This document shows, in pieces, positions 1 to 13,440 of a stretch of DNA of 64,000 bases. Position numbers and translations under genes: made by a program. This stretch comes from Synanceia verrucosa (Eukaryota > Chordata > Actinopteri > Perciformes > Synanceiidae), in the NCBI GenBank assembly GCA_029721515.1, contig CM056570.1:2612533-2676532 (forward strand), given 5' to 3'. The notes under the pieces are model-generated. The model was given only the letters and a program-made list of their open reading frames with translations. It did not search any database and was not told where the DNA came from. The first letter of the stretch is position 1. Each line of letters begins with the position of its first letter.

Positions 1-689
1 GACCTCCCACTATTACAGCAAATAAATATTTGACCATGTTGACAGAACTTCCTGTTCAGGACGGATCAAATAATCGACAAACACTCTTGAATAGCAGTCG
101 TCAGCCTAATTGGAGAATTTAATCGTGTGAGAATCCAGGAGTGCTTTGCACAGTTTGTTGACCTTTTCACAGCCGAGTGCACGTATTAATTAATTCTGCT
201 TTAGTCCTGGTCGTCTGGATATATCAGGTATATTTTTACATGAAGTACAGTTTTCATAACACAGTAGCAAAAAATAAAGACTGCCTTCCTCCACAGCATC
301 AAGACACTTTACAACACATCAACACAATGGACATGTGCAGTAAATAAATAGGCTTGTGCCTTAATATTTTTTAGACATTAGTACTCATATTCAGTAACAC
401 TTTAGTTGAGGGATTGCTGTATATCTCTCATAATATATATAACGTACAGATGCAATGCTTTCATATACAACTTTTTAGCTATTAATGTGCAATAATGCTG
501 TTATTTATTCATCTATGTCATTTGCACCAGTCTGTCCACTGTGTTCACTCATGTTTTATAGACAATGCCTTGATTATTCACTTATGTTGGATAAGATGTC
601 TTAGCATTTCTTAGCTTGGTTGTTTTTCTACTGATGTTCTTATCCTCCTTTTTTATATAAGCTAAATGGTGTTATGGTGTTGTTTATTT
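1..689. other. Intergenic, nothing recognised
   Basis: AT-rich sequence without open frame, repeat or RNA gene that I can name. Confidence 0.6.
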
Positions 690-1048
690 CATTTTTTTTT
701 TTTTTACAAAAAAGTGTCTGACAAATTCAATATAAAGTGACCAAAATATGAGTTTAAAAAAATAATTATGTTCATTTTAACCGAAAAAACGCACTAAAGT
801 ACCCTCTTTGGAGACAAAAACACATGCAAAAGTGTCCTCTTTAGAGGCAAAACCACACTGAAGTGCCCTCCTGTTTGGCTAAACATGCTACACTACCCTG
901 TTGACTGGTTAAAACATATTAAACTGGGAGGCAAAAACAGGTGCTTAAATGCCCTCAGAGGCAAAAACACGCCCACGCTTTTTGCTGCCCTTCAAAAAGT
1001 CTTTGCACACCATATAGCCAATTAAGCTCACCTGGGGGGCTAATATCG
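690..1048 (+). mobile_element. Fragment of the 30450-type hAT MITE
   Basis: Shares GACAAATTCAATATAAAGTG with the other copies and the same array of units containing AGAGGCAAAA and TGCCCTC. Both terminal inverted repeats are missing. Confidence 0.75.
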
Positions 1049-1590
1049 TTGGACATTTTTGGGAAATATTTTTTACCACCAGGTCTGTGATAAACTCTAT
1101 TTATCAATCTGTGTCCTAATGAGACACCCTGGAGGACAACAAGCGTCTCAGAGCTCAGGCTCACCTGACATCACCTTGACATGGCTCTCAGTGGGACTCT
1201 CAACCATATATAGACACATGCAGCATAAATGCACAGATGTGCGCTCACATACTAATCTGCTGGGATGCAAACACAGCTGCTTCTCGTCTCCTGAAACCAC
1301 CCAGCATGCAGATCAATGCACTCCTTCCTGCAGGAGAGAGAGCGCCGATGAGCCAGTACACAAAGAGTGCTGACAGCTATAGTGCTTTTAATTATACTAA
1401 CCATTTCTCCTTTAAGATCTCATCTAACGGCTTTGAGAGCAGAATACAAACACTCATTAAAACAACAAAAAGTGTAGCAAATTATGATATGTCATCATCT
1501 GTCTATTTTTTCACTCCTTAAAATCTTAAAGCAAACGCTAAACAATATTCATATTGAAATTCTTACTGAGAGTTTGACGAAGAAGCTACA

Positions 1591-1660
1591 CCCAGCAACC
1601 AGTTAGCTTAGCTTGGCATAAAGACCGGAAACTGGGGGAAACAGCTTGCCTAAAAAAACA
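1591..1660 (+). repeat. Dispersed GCTTAGCATAAAGAC-type repeat fragment
   Basis: AACCAGTTAGCTTAGCTTGG, then CATAAAGACCGGAAACTGGG and GGAAACAGCTTGCCTAA. From memory of fish genomes this is a common percomorph interspersed repeat; I could not confirm it by search. Confidence 0.5.
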
Positions 1661-2282
1661 AGTGCATATTATTTGTCTAATTTGTACAAAACCAGTGTAA
1701 AGATGTCAGTTTGCCATTTTATTGGGGAGGTTGTGTATCAGATATGTTTTTTAGCTGGGCTTGTTGCCAGGCAACCAAATGATACTGGTCATGGCTGAGA
1801 AGTAGCCTGCTGTATAATATGCTTTGGTTTTTCTGGTAAAATATCCAGTTCTATAAAGTAAAACTTGTTTAAATTGTTTTATTGAGAGTTTTTCAGTTTA
1901 ACTGAACAGATATCAAGTTTACAGGAAGTGGCTCTGTTGTCTTCTCTCTCCAGGAAGTCAAAATATTCAAAAAAGTATTGCTTCTGTTTTGCATCATTAG
2001 TGTGTACTACTTATATTATTGTATACATCCTGAGCAACACCGGTGTTAATCTCTGTTTATTATTTTTGAGTGTCATATTTAGATTTTTTTCTTTGCTTTT
2101 ATAAACTGTTGCCTTCCCATCTTTCATCTGCCTTCCACTCTGAATGCACAAAAACACAGATTATCGCAAAAAATGAGACAATTTGCTGGTTCAAAACCAG
2201 CCAAAATATGACGATAAGACAAACAGGAACTTTTCTACACTATTGGTCAGAATTGAACATTTTTTTCTGTTGTCTTCTACAT

Positions 2283-2295
2283 AAACACACTCACA

Positions 2296-2336
<41 letters not shown>

Positions 2337-2389
2337 ACACATACACACACACACACACATACACACATACACACACACACACACACATT
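2283..2389. repeat. (CA)n microsatellite
   Basis: About 105 bp of CA with occasional TA interruptions. Frames through it (poly-His/Thr or poly-Val/Cys) are artefacts. Confidence 0.97.
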
Positions 2390-2561
2390 TTCAACATGGA
2401 AACTCATTTTCCTCTCCTGCCTTATGTCTCTTTCTGCCTTCTTAAAGCAGACACAAAGCTGGATCTGCACATATGGAGGATTAATAATAAATGATACAGG
2501 TTTCTCTTTGGGTACACTGAGTTTCAGCAGGAGCCACTGCATCATCACCATCCTCACGCAT

Positions 2562-2586
2562 CACGCACACACACACACACCCTACC

Positions 2587-2620
<34 letters not shown>
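2562..2620. repeat. (CA)n microsatellite
   Basis: Two CA runs separated by CCTACCAA. Confidence 0.95.
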
Positions 2621-3832
2621 TGCAACCTCCAGTTCTGCATTTAAACATAACCATGAGAATCGAAACGTGAAATGCAGATGTATGCAGCTGTGTGATGCAG
2701 ACTCACCCCCCTCTGTCCCTGTGGTCTCTGCTGCTGATGGACCGGTGACTACCGTTAACCCGTCTGGCTGCACGGATACAGGCGCCGGGCAACAGCATCA
2801 GCAACAGCATCAACGCTGCCTCCATGACATCACCATGGAGACGCCTTATTGGCCTGAGACACTGCCAGCATCCGAGTCTCTCGGCCAATGAGAGTGGAAA
2901 GGGAGGATGGGGGGAGGGTCGCCGGCTCTTTGTGTTGTACTGCAGGATGGGCGGTGGAAAGGGTTTGATTTTGTGGCGCAGAAGTGTGTGTGTGTGTGTG
3001 TGCATGATGGAGAGCTGAGTGAAGTGGTGTGAGAAATTGATGAAGATTGGTTGAGTGTGCGTATCTCAGCAGGGGTCCAGTGAGGAAGCACGCAGGACAC
3101 TAAATTATTAACCAAACTGTACATACAAGAACAAGTAAAGATCCTTTATGCTGTGTGAAGCACACACAGTTCATTATGTTCAGTATTTATGACCATTGTT
3201 GTGACTATAAACACTGGTGCCTCTATTACTGCTGAACCTACAACTCATTTCAAAAACTAGAACATTATTAGTATTAAAGGCGTGTTTTCAGTGCATTTTT
3301 TTCAGCTCTGATAACTAGAACTGAGGTCATAATTTCTGGAATATCTATCCCCAGGTTTGCTTTGTGATAATTTGAATAAATACAAATATGAATATGCATA
3401 AATAAGGTAATAAATCCAGAGTCCACTTCAAGCCTGCAGGGCCTTGCAAAGTGACAATTATACGTTTAGTGCAAACAAGTAAACATTAAGTTTTAGTGGG
3501 TCTTAGTCTGGTTTGTTTGAGAGGTCTGTAGGAATTTAAAGCATCTATAAACACTATTTCTGATATTAGCAATGGATCACTTCATTGTTTTGGTTCTACT
3601 GCACATATCTTTACTGTATCAATTAACTCTCACAGCTCTCATCAATCATTAGAACCTAATGTACGGTACCTGCTCAGCTAAGCAGTTGGTGGGGACCAAA
3701 ACTGAGCTGAAAGCAGAGTGAGTATAGGAATATTGGTGTCCAGAGGCACGGGTTGAATCACAGCTTGTTAACACAGATTTGATTTTGATATTAACTCTTT
3801 GAGTAACATTCAACGTCATTTAAAATCTGACA
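2621..3832. other. Intergenic, no gene
   Basis: Contains a GT run at about 2983-3002. Short frames here run into the CA/GT repeats and lack coding character. Confidence 0.6.
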
Positions 3833-4263
3833 CTTGAATGCCATCAATGTAATAATACATCAGGTTTTTCAGTACTGGGTCGCCGATCACAGTCTCCTGC
3901 AGCCTGTGAGTAATACTGGGGCTTCTGGGAGATGTAGTCTGAGCATAAAGAGACGGTTTACACCACAGAGATCAAAACAGGAAGTGGAGACGATCAAGAT
4001 TAGAGAGCAAAACAAACAGAATCTGGAGAAAAAGTGGTGATTTTGGTGAAAGTGTCCTCTACCTCTGATAAAACAAGAATGGAACAAGATAAAAACAAAC
4101 ATTTTTTTCATGATGAAATAGAGAGTCTCTTCTTTCATTTGAGCTATTCAGTGTTTTCAGAGACATAGTACAAAATATTCTGTGGGTCTAGAAATATGAC
4201 TCAAAATGGACAAAAACACTGGAACAAGGTACTTTGTGTTTTATAAAACTCAAAGAGTCTTAA
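3833..4263 (-). mobile_element. TTAA MITE copy
   Basis: Reverse-orientation copy with the full interior, from TGCCATCAATGTAATAAT to ATAAAACTCAAAGAGTC. The terminal TTAA motifs are degraded. Confidence 0.82.
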
Positions 4264-6977
4264 AAAAAAGCGCGGTTAACTGGGATATGCTTCATATTTC
4301 TTTTGCAGTTGTGGATGTGAACTATTACTGCTACCTTTTTTATTAGTGTACCACTTCTCAGTCACAAGCCTTTTCCTGAATGTGAGGAAATGACACAGAG
4401 AGAAATGGCGTAGCGACGTATGGGTCGTCACCGCCCTTTGATCCTGTATTCAGCTCACATGGCTAACATGATGTCACCACGCCGTCTGCAGGCTCACAGG
4501 ATGAAAGAGGCGAGAGAGAGGGATTCATGAGGTCACATTAGGGTGTGTCCCATTGTCACCATCTCCTCTCCTTGCCTCCTTGCCTCCTCTCTCCTCTCCA
4601 CATCACTGACAGTAAATGCTTGTGTGACTTCAGGAATCACACACATCCTGGAAATGAGATCACCAGGGAGGGAGGAGAGGAAAAAAGATGAGAGAAGGAG
4701 TGAGAAGAAGAGGAGGAGGAGGAGGGATTGAGAAAAATAAGGAGGAGGAAATAAGATCAAACAGATTATTTCAGGGATTCTGAGAGAACAAAGATAAGAG
4801 ACAGAACCAGAGCAAAGGAGGGAAAACCAAGTGAAACAAGGGGAGCGAACTGGGTGGGAACACCCATGGGAGAATTAGGGAGGTGGTGGCTGGTTAAAAA
4901 GAAAGTGCTCTGGGGACGGAGGGTGAAGAATTCCACGTTTTACACAACATGAATGCAGCTGAATAGAAAGATAAGAAGAAACTAAAATAAGGTCCAACCG
5001 TCTGGAAGGAATGCATCTGAAATCTCTGTAGAAAATAAGTTTAGATCCATAGGCAGGAATAAAAGGAAAATATAGCAAAAACTTGCATTTATTAATTTAA
5101 TCAGCTTGTATCATGTCTGACTTTGGTAGGTCATAATATGTGAAAGTAATCAGATTCTTCTTTGCAAAACTTTTCTATGGATGTCATTTTGACTGCAATA
5201 AACTAGATAATGCTTGTTTAGCTTTTTTTTTTGCTTCTGAGGCACTTTTAGAGGTTAAGAGGAGTCAGCAGTCAGTGAATATATACTGTATGTATTTTTT
5301 AAAATAGTAAAACAGTCACAAACGAGTAGAGAAAATGGTCAGGGAGGATGCAGACAGATGACCATGGACAGATAATAAAGCTTGTGCAGCTCTTCAGCAT
5401 GCTCAGTGAAAAGTCCTCAGAGCACTCAAAGTGCATTCACACTCATAAAACCCTGCGCTGCAAAACATAAACACTCACAGAAGCTTAGCGGCAGCTCGAA
5501 AGCACTGATCTCAAGTCTGACATCATCTCTCAGAGTCCCAGGATGAGATCATCCAGCTACCGGCCTTGCTCACTCTGCTCTACTCAAAGTGTGTGTCTGT
5601 GTGCAAAATGTGAATAAGTTTTGTGATTAAGCGAGCGGACGGACATGGCGTGCGTGTGCCTGTGCTCGTGCAGGTCAATTAGATTACTGGTTAAAATGCT
5701 CTACAGAGTGATCTAATTGAAGTTGAAGGGCTTTTATTAGCATTGATTTTGACAGCCAGGGTCTGGTGCCAAGGGGAAACCAAAGCTAATCCAGCCGCTG
5801 CAGAAAGTGAAGCACAGTCCCTTTTCCGCTCATCTAGAGAAGGGTTTGGCTCTGATAGTGCTGAGCTGAGCTAAAACTGGCGTGACTGATGGAGGTCGTC
5901 TTCAAAACAAGCCTCAACGCGACGTCAACAGAAAGAAAGAGAAACAATGGCAGGTTTAGGGTGTGTGTTTGGTTCATGTAGATTTAACACAATATAATAT
6001 GAAAAAAAAGTAGTTGTCTTGACCTCCTTCACTGTGCAGACTTCATCTTCAATCAAAGGATGGCCTGTCTAGAACAGCCTGTTACCATGGCAACAAGGAA
6101 CTGACAGTGAGGGAGAAGTCATTGAGTGCTTTTCAGTTTATGTGCACACAGGTTTCATCGAATTGCATGGTGATTAAAAACTTTTTTTTTAATGTGGTGA
6201 CTTTGGTTTATATGACAGAACGTTGTTTGCTAAGCTAAGCTAAGCTAAGCTAGCTAAGCTTGTACCCCTGGAAGACTTTATACTTGCACAGGAGGCTGCT
6301 GCAATAATTATTCTGTATTGCTTGTGAGATTTGACATGAGCAATATGGTGTCAGCTGGAGTGAAATTAGACTCTGGGTGGTTGTTAAGGCTCATTTAAAA
6401 AATAATAATAATAATAAAAATTAAAATAGAAAAATAAAATAAAACTTAATAAAATAAAAATAAAAATTACATATATATATAAATTAATAAAATGAAATGA
6501 ATTGGCGATGCCTTCCTTACATTAGTAAATATTCCCACACTGATCCTCTGCAGGGGGATTTGAGGTCAAAGGTGAGTCTTCCAGGTACATTTTCCTGCCC
6601 ATCTCTTCCTGCACATGCCGAACAAGAAGACACAAATTCCTGAGCAGCAGAGGTCAGAGGTGTAAAGGCTCTCCAGCGATGGGACGATATGACAGTTATG
6701 ACTCTCCTGTGTGATGGACTCAAAGGCAGCGTTGATTTAACGGTTCTCTGTGAGCAGCTTAGCTGTCACTCACTGATGGACTCGCTGCGTTTATGCACTA
6801 TTTATTATGACATCAAGACAATATCACTTTGTGGTTTTGATAGAGCATAAACATTTAGCTGAAGCCTGACTGATGCTGCTTCACCTGCAAAGAGAGAAAG
6901 AAGAGTCTGTGTTGATTTCATGGTGTTCAGACGATGAAGGTGTAACTGTCCGTCCCTCTCCTGCAACAAAACTTGTG
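4264..6977. other. Intergenic, no gene
   Basis: Purine-rich tract (GGAGGAGG and AGAAGAAG types) at about 4655-4830 and an A/T-rich AAAATAAAA tract at 6395-6495. No gene seen. Confidence 0.6.
6229..6261. repeat. (GCTAA)n short tandem repeat
   Basis: Six CTAAG/GCTAA units with one irregular unit. Confidence 0.85.
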
Positions 6978-7215
6978 GAGAGGTGATTTTGGTGTCCTCT
7001 ACTCTACCTCTGATAAAACAAGAATGGAACAAGGTAAAAACAAACATTTTTTTCATGATGAAATAGAGAGTCTCTTCTTTCATTTAAGCTATTCAGTGTT
7101 TTCAGAGTCATAGTACAAAATATTCTGTGGGTCTAGAAATATGACTCAAAATGGACAAAAACACTGGAACAAGACACTTTCTGTTTTATAAAACGGCTGG
7201 CACTCAATGAGTTAA
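6978..7215 (-). mobile_element. TTAA MITE, truncated copy
   Basis: Reverse orientation; only about half the element remains, from GGTGATTTTGGTGTCC to GGCACTCAATGAGTTAA. The other half is replaced by unrelated sequence. Confidence 0.8.
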
Positions 7216-7403
7216 AAATGAATGAAAATTAAATGTTATTGAATATGTAATTATTATCATTTTAAAACTGAGGTGAACTACTGGCTGCAGAGCTCTGTCA
7301 CCCTCTGCTGCCTGTAACATGGACTCCATTTTCCACCAGCTTACATCATTATCAATGCAACTGATCTGAACTGCAGGAATGTATAACAGGAAATATACAT
7401 ATG

Positions 7404-7407
<4 letters not shown>

Positions 7408-7454
<47 letters not shown>
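7408..7454. repeat. (TA)n microsatellite
   Basis: Uninterrupted AT run of about 47 bp. Confidence 0.95.
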
Positions 7455-7458
<4 letters not shown>

Positions 7459-8311
7459 TGATGGAATAATCAGTGGAAATTCAGCCTTTTCTCTTTGGTT
7501 TCTCTTAAGGGAAATGTAAAACATCTTAAATGCAAACAGACTTTAACTGGAATCAAAATGTTCGGCTCCACTTACAGTTTCTGTAGACATGAGGCGTTCA
7601 GGGACTCTGAGCTGTTTTCAGTTTGCAGAGGTTGTGACCAACATAGAGGTGAGAGCTGACCCACTTTCCCTGAACTGCTCCACCAGTCAACCATCACATC
7701 CATATGGGAGTCATATGGATCCACTGATACATAAAATATGTCACTCTCTGTTGGCAAGAGATGCAGAGCAAGTCAAATTTAATTATATAGCTTACAAGAT
7801 GTATTCTCATCCTTTTCCCAAATGCACCATGACAAACTACGGTGGCTCTGAAAGGTCAATACATTGCAAACAGACAGGACACAAGCAAATAAAGAAGCTT
7901 CAGCAACAAAACATTCACCAGCAACACGACAGACCAAAAAAAAAAAAAAAACAACCACCATATGACATGAAAACACCAATTTCACCACACAAACAAGAAA
8001 CTGCATCGCTTAGGTTTAAGAAAAAAATAGCTGGGCGTAAAACTACTACGTTTGGAGAGTAAAAATTGTACTGTAATGTGAAAGTGAAACTAGTTCAGTT
8101 AATGTTTTTCATGTTTTGTCATTTTGGGTGTTTTTTTTTTAATTTAATGACACAAAAAATGAGTTAGCTGAACTAACTAAAATGTGAACGTACAGCAACG
8201 AGAAAATGGTCAGAATGATTCTGGCCAGATACATAGTTACAATATATAGTTGTATAAGTCGTGTTCAGTCATTTTTAGACAAAAATTGCTGTGTCTGTTT
8301 GATTAAACACA

Positions 8312-8332
8312 AACCCTAACCCTAACCCTAAC
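8312..8332. repeat. Interstitial telomere-type repeat, about 3.5 units
   Basis: ACCCTAACCCTAACCCTAAC, the vertebrate telomere hexamer in C-rich orientation, far from any visible chromosome end. Confidence 0.9.
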
Positions 8333-8783
8333 AACTTAACAACACATAAATTTGATGACACAGCTGAGTACAACAACAAAACAACAACAGTTAATACTTA
8401 ATAATTAAAAATACTGAAAAAGTTTCGCTAATGTGACTCATAAAATGAAATTACTTTGCTTGATTTGTTTGTTGGATAACATTCCAGGTAACCAGCTGCT
8501 GATCCTTAAATTTACTAACACTTATTGTTAAATAGTGCTGCTTATATGGTGACATATGAAGTAATTTTTGATTGACAAGCAGAAAATAAGGTAAAGGCCA
8601 ACACAAAGTTATCAATAAAGATTTCTTATCTACAATGATTGACAGAACACTATTAAAAGCAGGTTAAAGATGTTTCTGTGGCTAACAGTGTGTGTCTTGT
8701 ACATGTTGGCATTTGTTCATTTTTGCACTGATTTTAACTAGTTTTATTCTTAATTTTCAGTGTGTGTGAGTTATCTCTGCTGC

Positions 8784-8878
8784 TCACACCTGAGCAGGGT
8801 AATCAGCTGCATTGGACACACCTGAGCAGGGTAATCAGCAGCATTTGATTGGACACACCTGAGCAGGTGTGCTCCATG
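8784..8878. repeat. Short tandem repeat, 32-35 bp unit, about 2.7 copies
   Basis: The unit ACACCTGAGCAGGGTAATCA followed by GCWGCATT recurs at 8786, 8819 and, partially, at 8855. Confidence 0.88.
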
Positions 8879-11130
8879 TATAAAAGCCTGAGCATGCACT
8901 TCCTCTGTTTCTTTGGGTTGCTTGGTTTTGCTGCACAACACCTGTGCAACACTACTGCTCTTCTGGTGCATTAATAGAGCTACTTTTGGTTATTAAATTA
9001 CTTTAGTGTGTCTCCAGCTTTATTGATTGGATGTAGAGTACAGATATTTACAACTTAAAGAATGGGAGTTTCAGTTTTTATATTTCTGTTCCTCTACACG
9101 AGATACCAAAGCTGAGAGTTTGTAGTGCAACAACAAGGACATGACCCCTTCACTGGCTTCCCATGTGCCAAAAACACCAAAGCACAGATCGCTGTCTAGC
9201 TCTGGGAACGTGGTTCACGATGGGTTTATCACCACGTTCAAACTGAAAACAGCTGCATGCCGAAACAAAGCTGAACCAGAACAGTGACGCTCCAGTTGGA
9301 AAACCACAACAATGAGCTGAAAAACACTATATCTGACTACAGGCAGGCAAATCCAGTATGTCTCTTTAAGACAGACCGTCTGCGTTGCTGTTCATCTAGA
9401 CATGACCAAAACTATATGCCTGTATTCCTTAAACCACATAGGCATCAGTAGCTACATGCTATGCAAGTGACATGGTTTATCAATGCTTTGGAAACACAAA
9501 GGACACTTTTAGATCCACTTTTAGTGGCCAGGGACACATCTGTAGGAGATAGATAGTGATAGTGGATCATAACTTCATCATTATTTCATGTGTTTGTTCC
9601 TCTCCAGACTTTGTAATTCAGTCCAAACTAGACATAAAAGTCTCCAGTGGAGAGGTCTCTGTGGTTTTGTCGCAACATGAGTAATAATATTTATATTTGA
9701 TGTGACTAAATTAATAAATAACAATCTTTACTATCTTGAATAACCTTCCCCAGCGAGTCTGACGAGCTGAGCTTGTTATTTCTGAAGTGCATTCAGCACT
9801 GGGAGGGTTGAGTCGTGTTTATTTTGGGATAGCTACATGTGTACTGGAGGCTAATCAGTGACGGCGCGAACGACGCTTCAGTTTGTGTGTGAGAGAGTAT
9901 CTGATGAGATTTTTAAAGATGCACAGCAAGCAGAACGGAGTAAAGACCAACAGAGAGGCGACTCCCCGCTGAGACTGAAACACTTCTCTTTGTTTTGTGG
10001 TCGTCTACCGAAAAAACAGCTGACCAGGACGAGTGACCTCTGAACAGCAGGGGAGAGACTGAAAGACAAAAAGACAGGCTGGTTAAAAGAGTTAACCCTT
10101 TAACTTATCCAGAAGACGTACATTAACAGTTTTAAAAACACAAAAATTAATCTGATTTTAGAGTCTTGTTCAGGAAAAAAATGCAAATGAATAGAAATAA
10201 TAGATTTTTTTGCGTTTTCAAGTTGATTAGAATTCAAATTAGAAAAGTATGAAAAGTATTTACAATACATTTTTGTAAGTCTTCATCTCTAAATATAAAA
10301 TGAAAATGTGTTTTTTTTGTTTTTTTTTTTTTTGAAAACATGGAACAAACCATTACTGTAATGACACCATGTTGTCTGTGAGACACAACATCTCTGCTTT
10401 CAGAAAACGTCAAATTTTTTTTTCAGTTAGCACAAACCGCTATGTAAATAGGGTAAACCAAAGTGAGCATGTGCGAAGTGTCGACACATTAAGTACAGTA
10501 TTGAAGGGTTAAATAAAACATGGGACACAGAAAGACTACCGGAAGTAAGACACTGTCCTCCTGTCATGATTTCCCCCCCCACCTGTTTAATAAACGACCT
10601 CCACTTCCCCCTACTGTAACAAAAGCACATTTCAGACCAGCGTCCACAATTAGAAACAGATCCAGGTGGTGACCCACTGAACAAACAAAGAGTGGAGGTC
10701 ACATTGGGCTGACCTCTGACCCTGCTGGCAAATAGGTTTAACATTTCCTTCAGGGGGATGCACAAGGCTTTTCTTCTTCACACAGAGCATGTGTTTTTGG
10801 GGGGGATGCTGTCAAGGCTCATTGAACAAAATGTACCATTCGCTTACAGCTACTGTTAACCTCTCCTCTCAGCGTGATGTGATGAACCTCAGCAACACCT
10901 CTGACTGTCCTGCTGACGCTTTCTGTCTGGAATGAAACTGTGAAATCTGTTACGTCATGTAAACAAACCACGCAGCTTCCAGCTCAGTTCTGGACGTACC
11001 ACTCACTGCATGCACATGAACGAGCTTAATTGTGTAATAAAGGCGTTGAAAACGTCTCATATTCATGTGCACAGGCTTAGGATTGTATAGTGACTGGATT
11101 CGCAAATCCAATATGAACCCCTGGATTAAG
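8879..11130. other. Intergenic, no gene
   Basis: Poly-T stretch around 10312-10334. The frame at 9858-10043 shows no domain and no splice context. Confidence 0.6.
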
Positions 11131-11383
11131 ATGTTTTTGTTTTATCAGAGGTAGAGTAGAGGACACTTTCACCAAAATTACCGCTTTTTGTCCAGATTCT
11201 GTTTTGCTCTCTAATCTCGATCGTCTCCACTTCCTGTTTTGATCTCTGTGGTGTATACTGTCTCTTCACGTCTAGACTACATCTCCCAGAAGCCCCAAAA
11301 TTACTCACAGGCTGTGTGAGAGCGCGATCGGCAACCTGCTACCGACAAACCACTTTGACATTGACATGTGTCAATGGAGTTAA
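11131..11383 (+). mobile_element. TTAA MITE, truncated copy
   Basis: Forward orientation, starting at GTTTTATCAGAGGTAGAG and ending at CAATGGAGTTAA. The first roughly 190 bp of the family are missing. Confidence 0.8.
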
Positions 11384-12239
11384 ACAGAAAACTCATACTT
11401 CAGCTGCACTTTTCGCTGGTCACAAGTGATCAGTATATGCATTAATGTAAGTTTAAGCAAAAGAAAGACTATGATATATCACTGAAGCATGAGCTATTTG
11501 TTGTTTGCAGAGATGAAGATTTAAAGGTCAAATCAGACAAATCACATTTTGCAGGATGCAATGTCTATTATTTTAGGGAAAAAAGTATCTCCTTGTTGTG
11601 TTTCTTTGCTTTCAGCTGGATAAACTGAATCACCTGTCCTCTCCACTGATCTGATCTGACACGAGGCGTTCAGGGAGCTTCTGTAAAATCGCTCAGGAGG
11701 CCCAACGAAAAGCTTCATTTTCATTGAAAACACTGACAGAAACCTGCCTCTCTGTCTGACAGCGGTCTCCAAAACTCAGCTGATTTAGAGTTATTAATAT
11801 TGCAGAGAAATAGGAGAGAAGAAAAGTTACAGATAAATCAGCATAAAAAGAACAAAGGAAATAAAATTATTTCTCTCTGTGTGTATTTTTTTTTCTCAAC
11901 TTACCCATTTTTTTTTTGTCTGCTCTGTAAATGTTGTGCAGCAGCAGGGAATGCTGGGAATTTGATCAACAGATCCAATCATATTTCCGTCAATTAACTA
12001 ATTCTGTAAAAATCTATAGCTCATATTTTCTGCCAAACTCCACAACGCTGATTTTCATGCAAGGACTGAACTATGTAATTTCAGTTTCTCCATGTGGTTT
12101 GAATTAATCCTGTGTCTTTAGCCAGTGGCTAAATGGACCATGTCAACCTGTAATGTTAGAGCACTAAAAACATATCCTGATGCTAAATAGCAAACAGACG
12201 GGTGCTTTATGAATTAATTATGTGGATGATTTATCTTGT

Positions 12240-12660
12240 TTTAAGAGTTCATTTCTTATTTTAAGTCTTCAACTTTACACTATCATCTTAAATCGAGTAC
12301 AGTCATTCTTATTTGTCTCACATAGCTAGGAAACCTTAATATAGTTCACATGTTTTGGGTCTTTAAAAGTTAAATTATAAGTAATTTCAACTTGAAACCA
12401 GCATTTTCTGCTTATTTTATGCTTACATCAAGTATATTTCACTTATTTTGGGTCTGTAAAAATTCAGTGTATGTAAAAGCTGATTATTATTAAAACCAGC
12501 ATTTTCTGCTCATTTTAAGCCTCTAAATACGTCTTATTTCTAGATTATCAATCTTAATTCAAGGTATCTTGTCAAGTGAAATTATCTCTCTGCATGGACA
12601 GATAATTTCCTCAGATTTACTGTTTTCATCTTGTTGTTAAACATTTTTTGCAGTGTAGGA
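12240..12660 (+). repeat. Internally repetitive dispersed repeat
   Basis: Contains repeated sub-units built on ACCAGCATTTTCTGCTTATT and TTTCACTTATTTTGGGTCT, and ends CATCTTGTTGTTAAAC then TTTTTGCAGTGT. The same order occurs at 16630-17412 and, reversed, at 13228-13440. Superfamily not identified. Confidence 0.7.
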
Positions 12661-13227
12661 GCTGTTCCCTATCCCAAAAACTTCTAATGTTTTTTTATGT
12701 TACCATCTTTAGAAAAATAGCTTCCTTTGGGACGGTAATGATGACATTTTATCATATGAGGACAGGAAAACCAATTAAGCGTGTCACTAATGACAGACAG
12801 CCTCCTGAGGGTCATAAATCTCCCTAATTCACAGGAATTCGGAGAAGAAGTCTGAACGGACCATTCTGCATTAGTTCAGCGCATTTATGGGGCCGAACAC
12901 AGATGTGTTTCTTGTGGAAAAGTGAATTCTCCCTGTGATCCGGGGGCCCGTCAGCTGACCGACACACTCTCATAAAGCGAGGCCAGACCTCTGCCACGCC
13001 TTTGATCACCTGGCACCTTGAAGCCTCACATTTATCACCACTCTAAAGGGGCGCCCAGAGATCCCATGATGCATTCCTCAGATATGATTTCAACACACAC
13101 ACAAAAAAAAGAATCACTGTATTATAAACAAGTATCAGCTGTGGAAAGAAAGTTTACCTGCTGTTAAGTAGAGGCTTTGCTTGTTAATCAATGAATCAAA
13201 TATATCAATAATCAATACCCACGCTGC

Positions 13228-13440
13228 AAAACAATGTTGTCTAAAACAAATAAAAACACTAAATCTTAGGAAAAATGTGCTCAGAACAAGTGAAATTTAT
13301 CCGTCCATGCATGCCAAGATGATAGTGTAACACTGAACAATTAAAGTAATAAATTAAAAAAAAAGTATTGAATTATCTAAGGTGTCTAAATCTATTTTTA
13401 TATAGCTTTGTAAGAAACAAATAATTTGCAGTGCAGCATG
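13228..13440 (-). repeat. Dispersed repeat, same family as 12240
   Basis: Reverse-orientation fragment beginning CGCTGCAAAACAATG, followed by AAACACTAAATCTTAGG and CTCAGAACAAGTGAAATT. Confidence 0.55.

Noticed and set aside
2070..2891. A 273-codon open frame rich in His and Thr.
   Set aside because: It is carried by two CA microsatellites; outside them there is no domain or coding bias.
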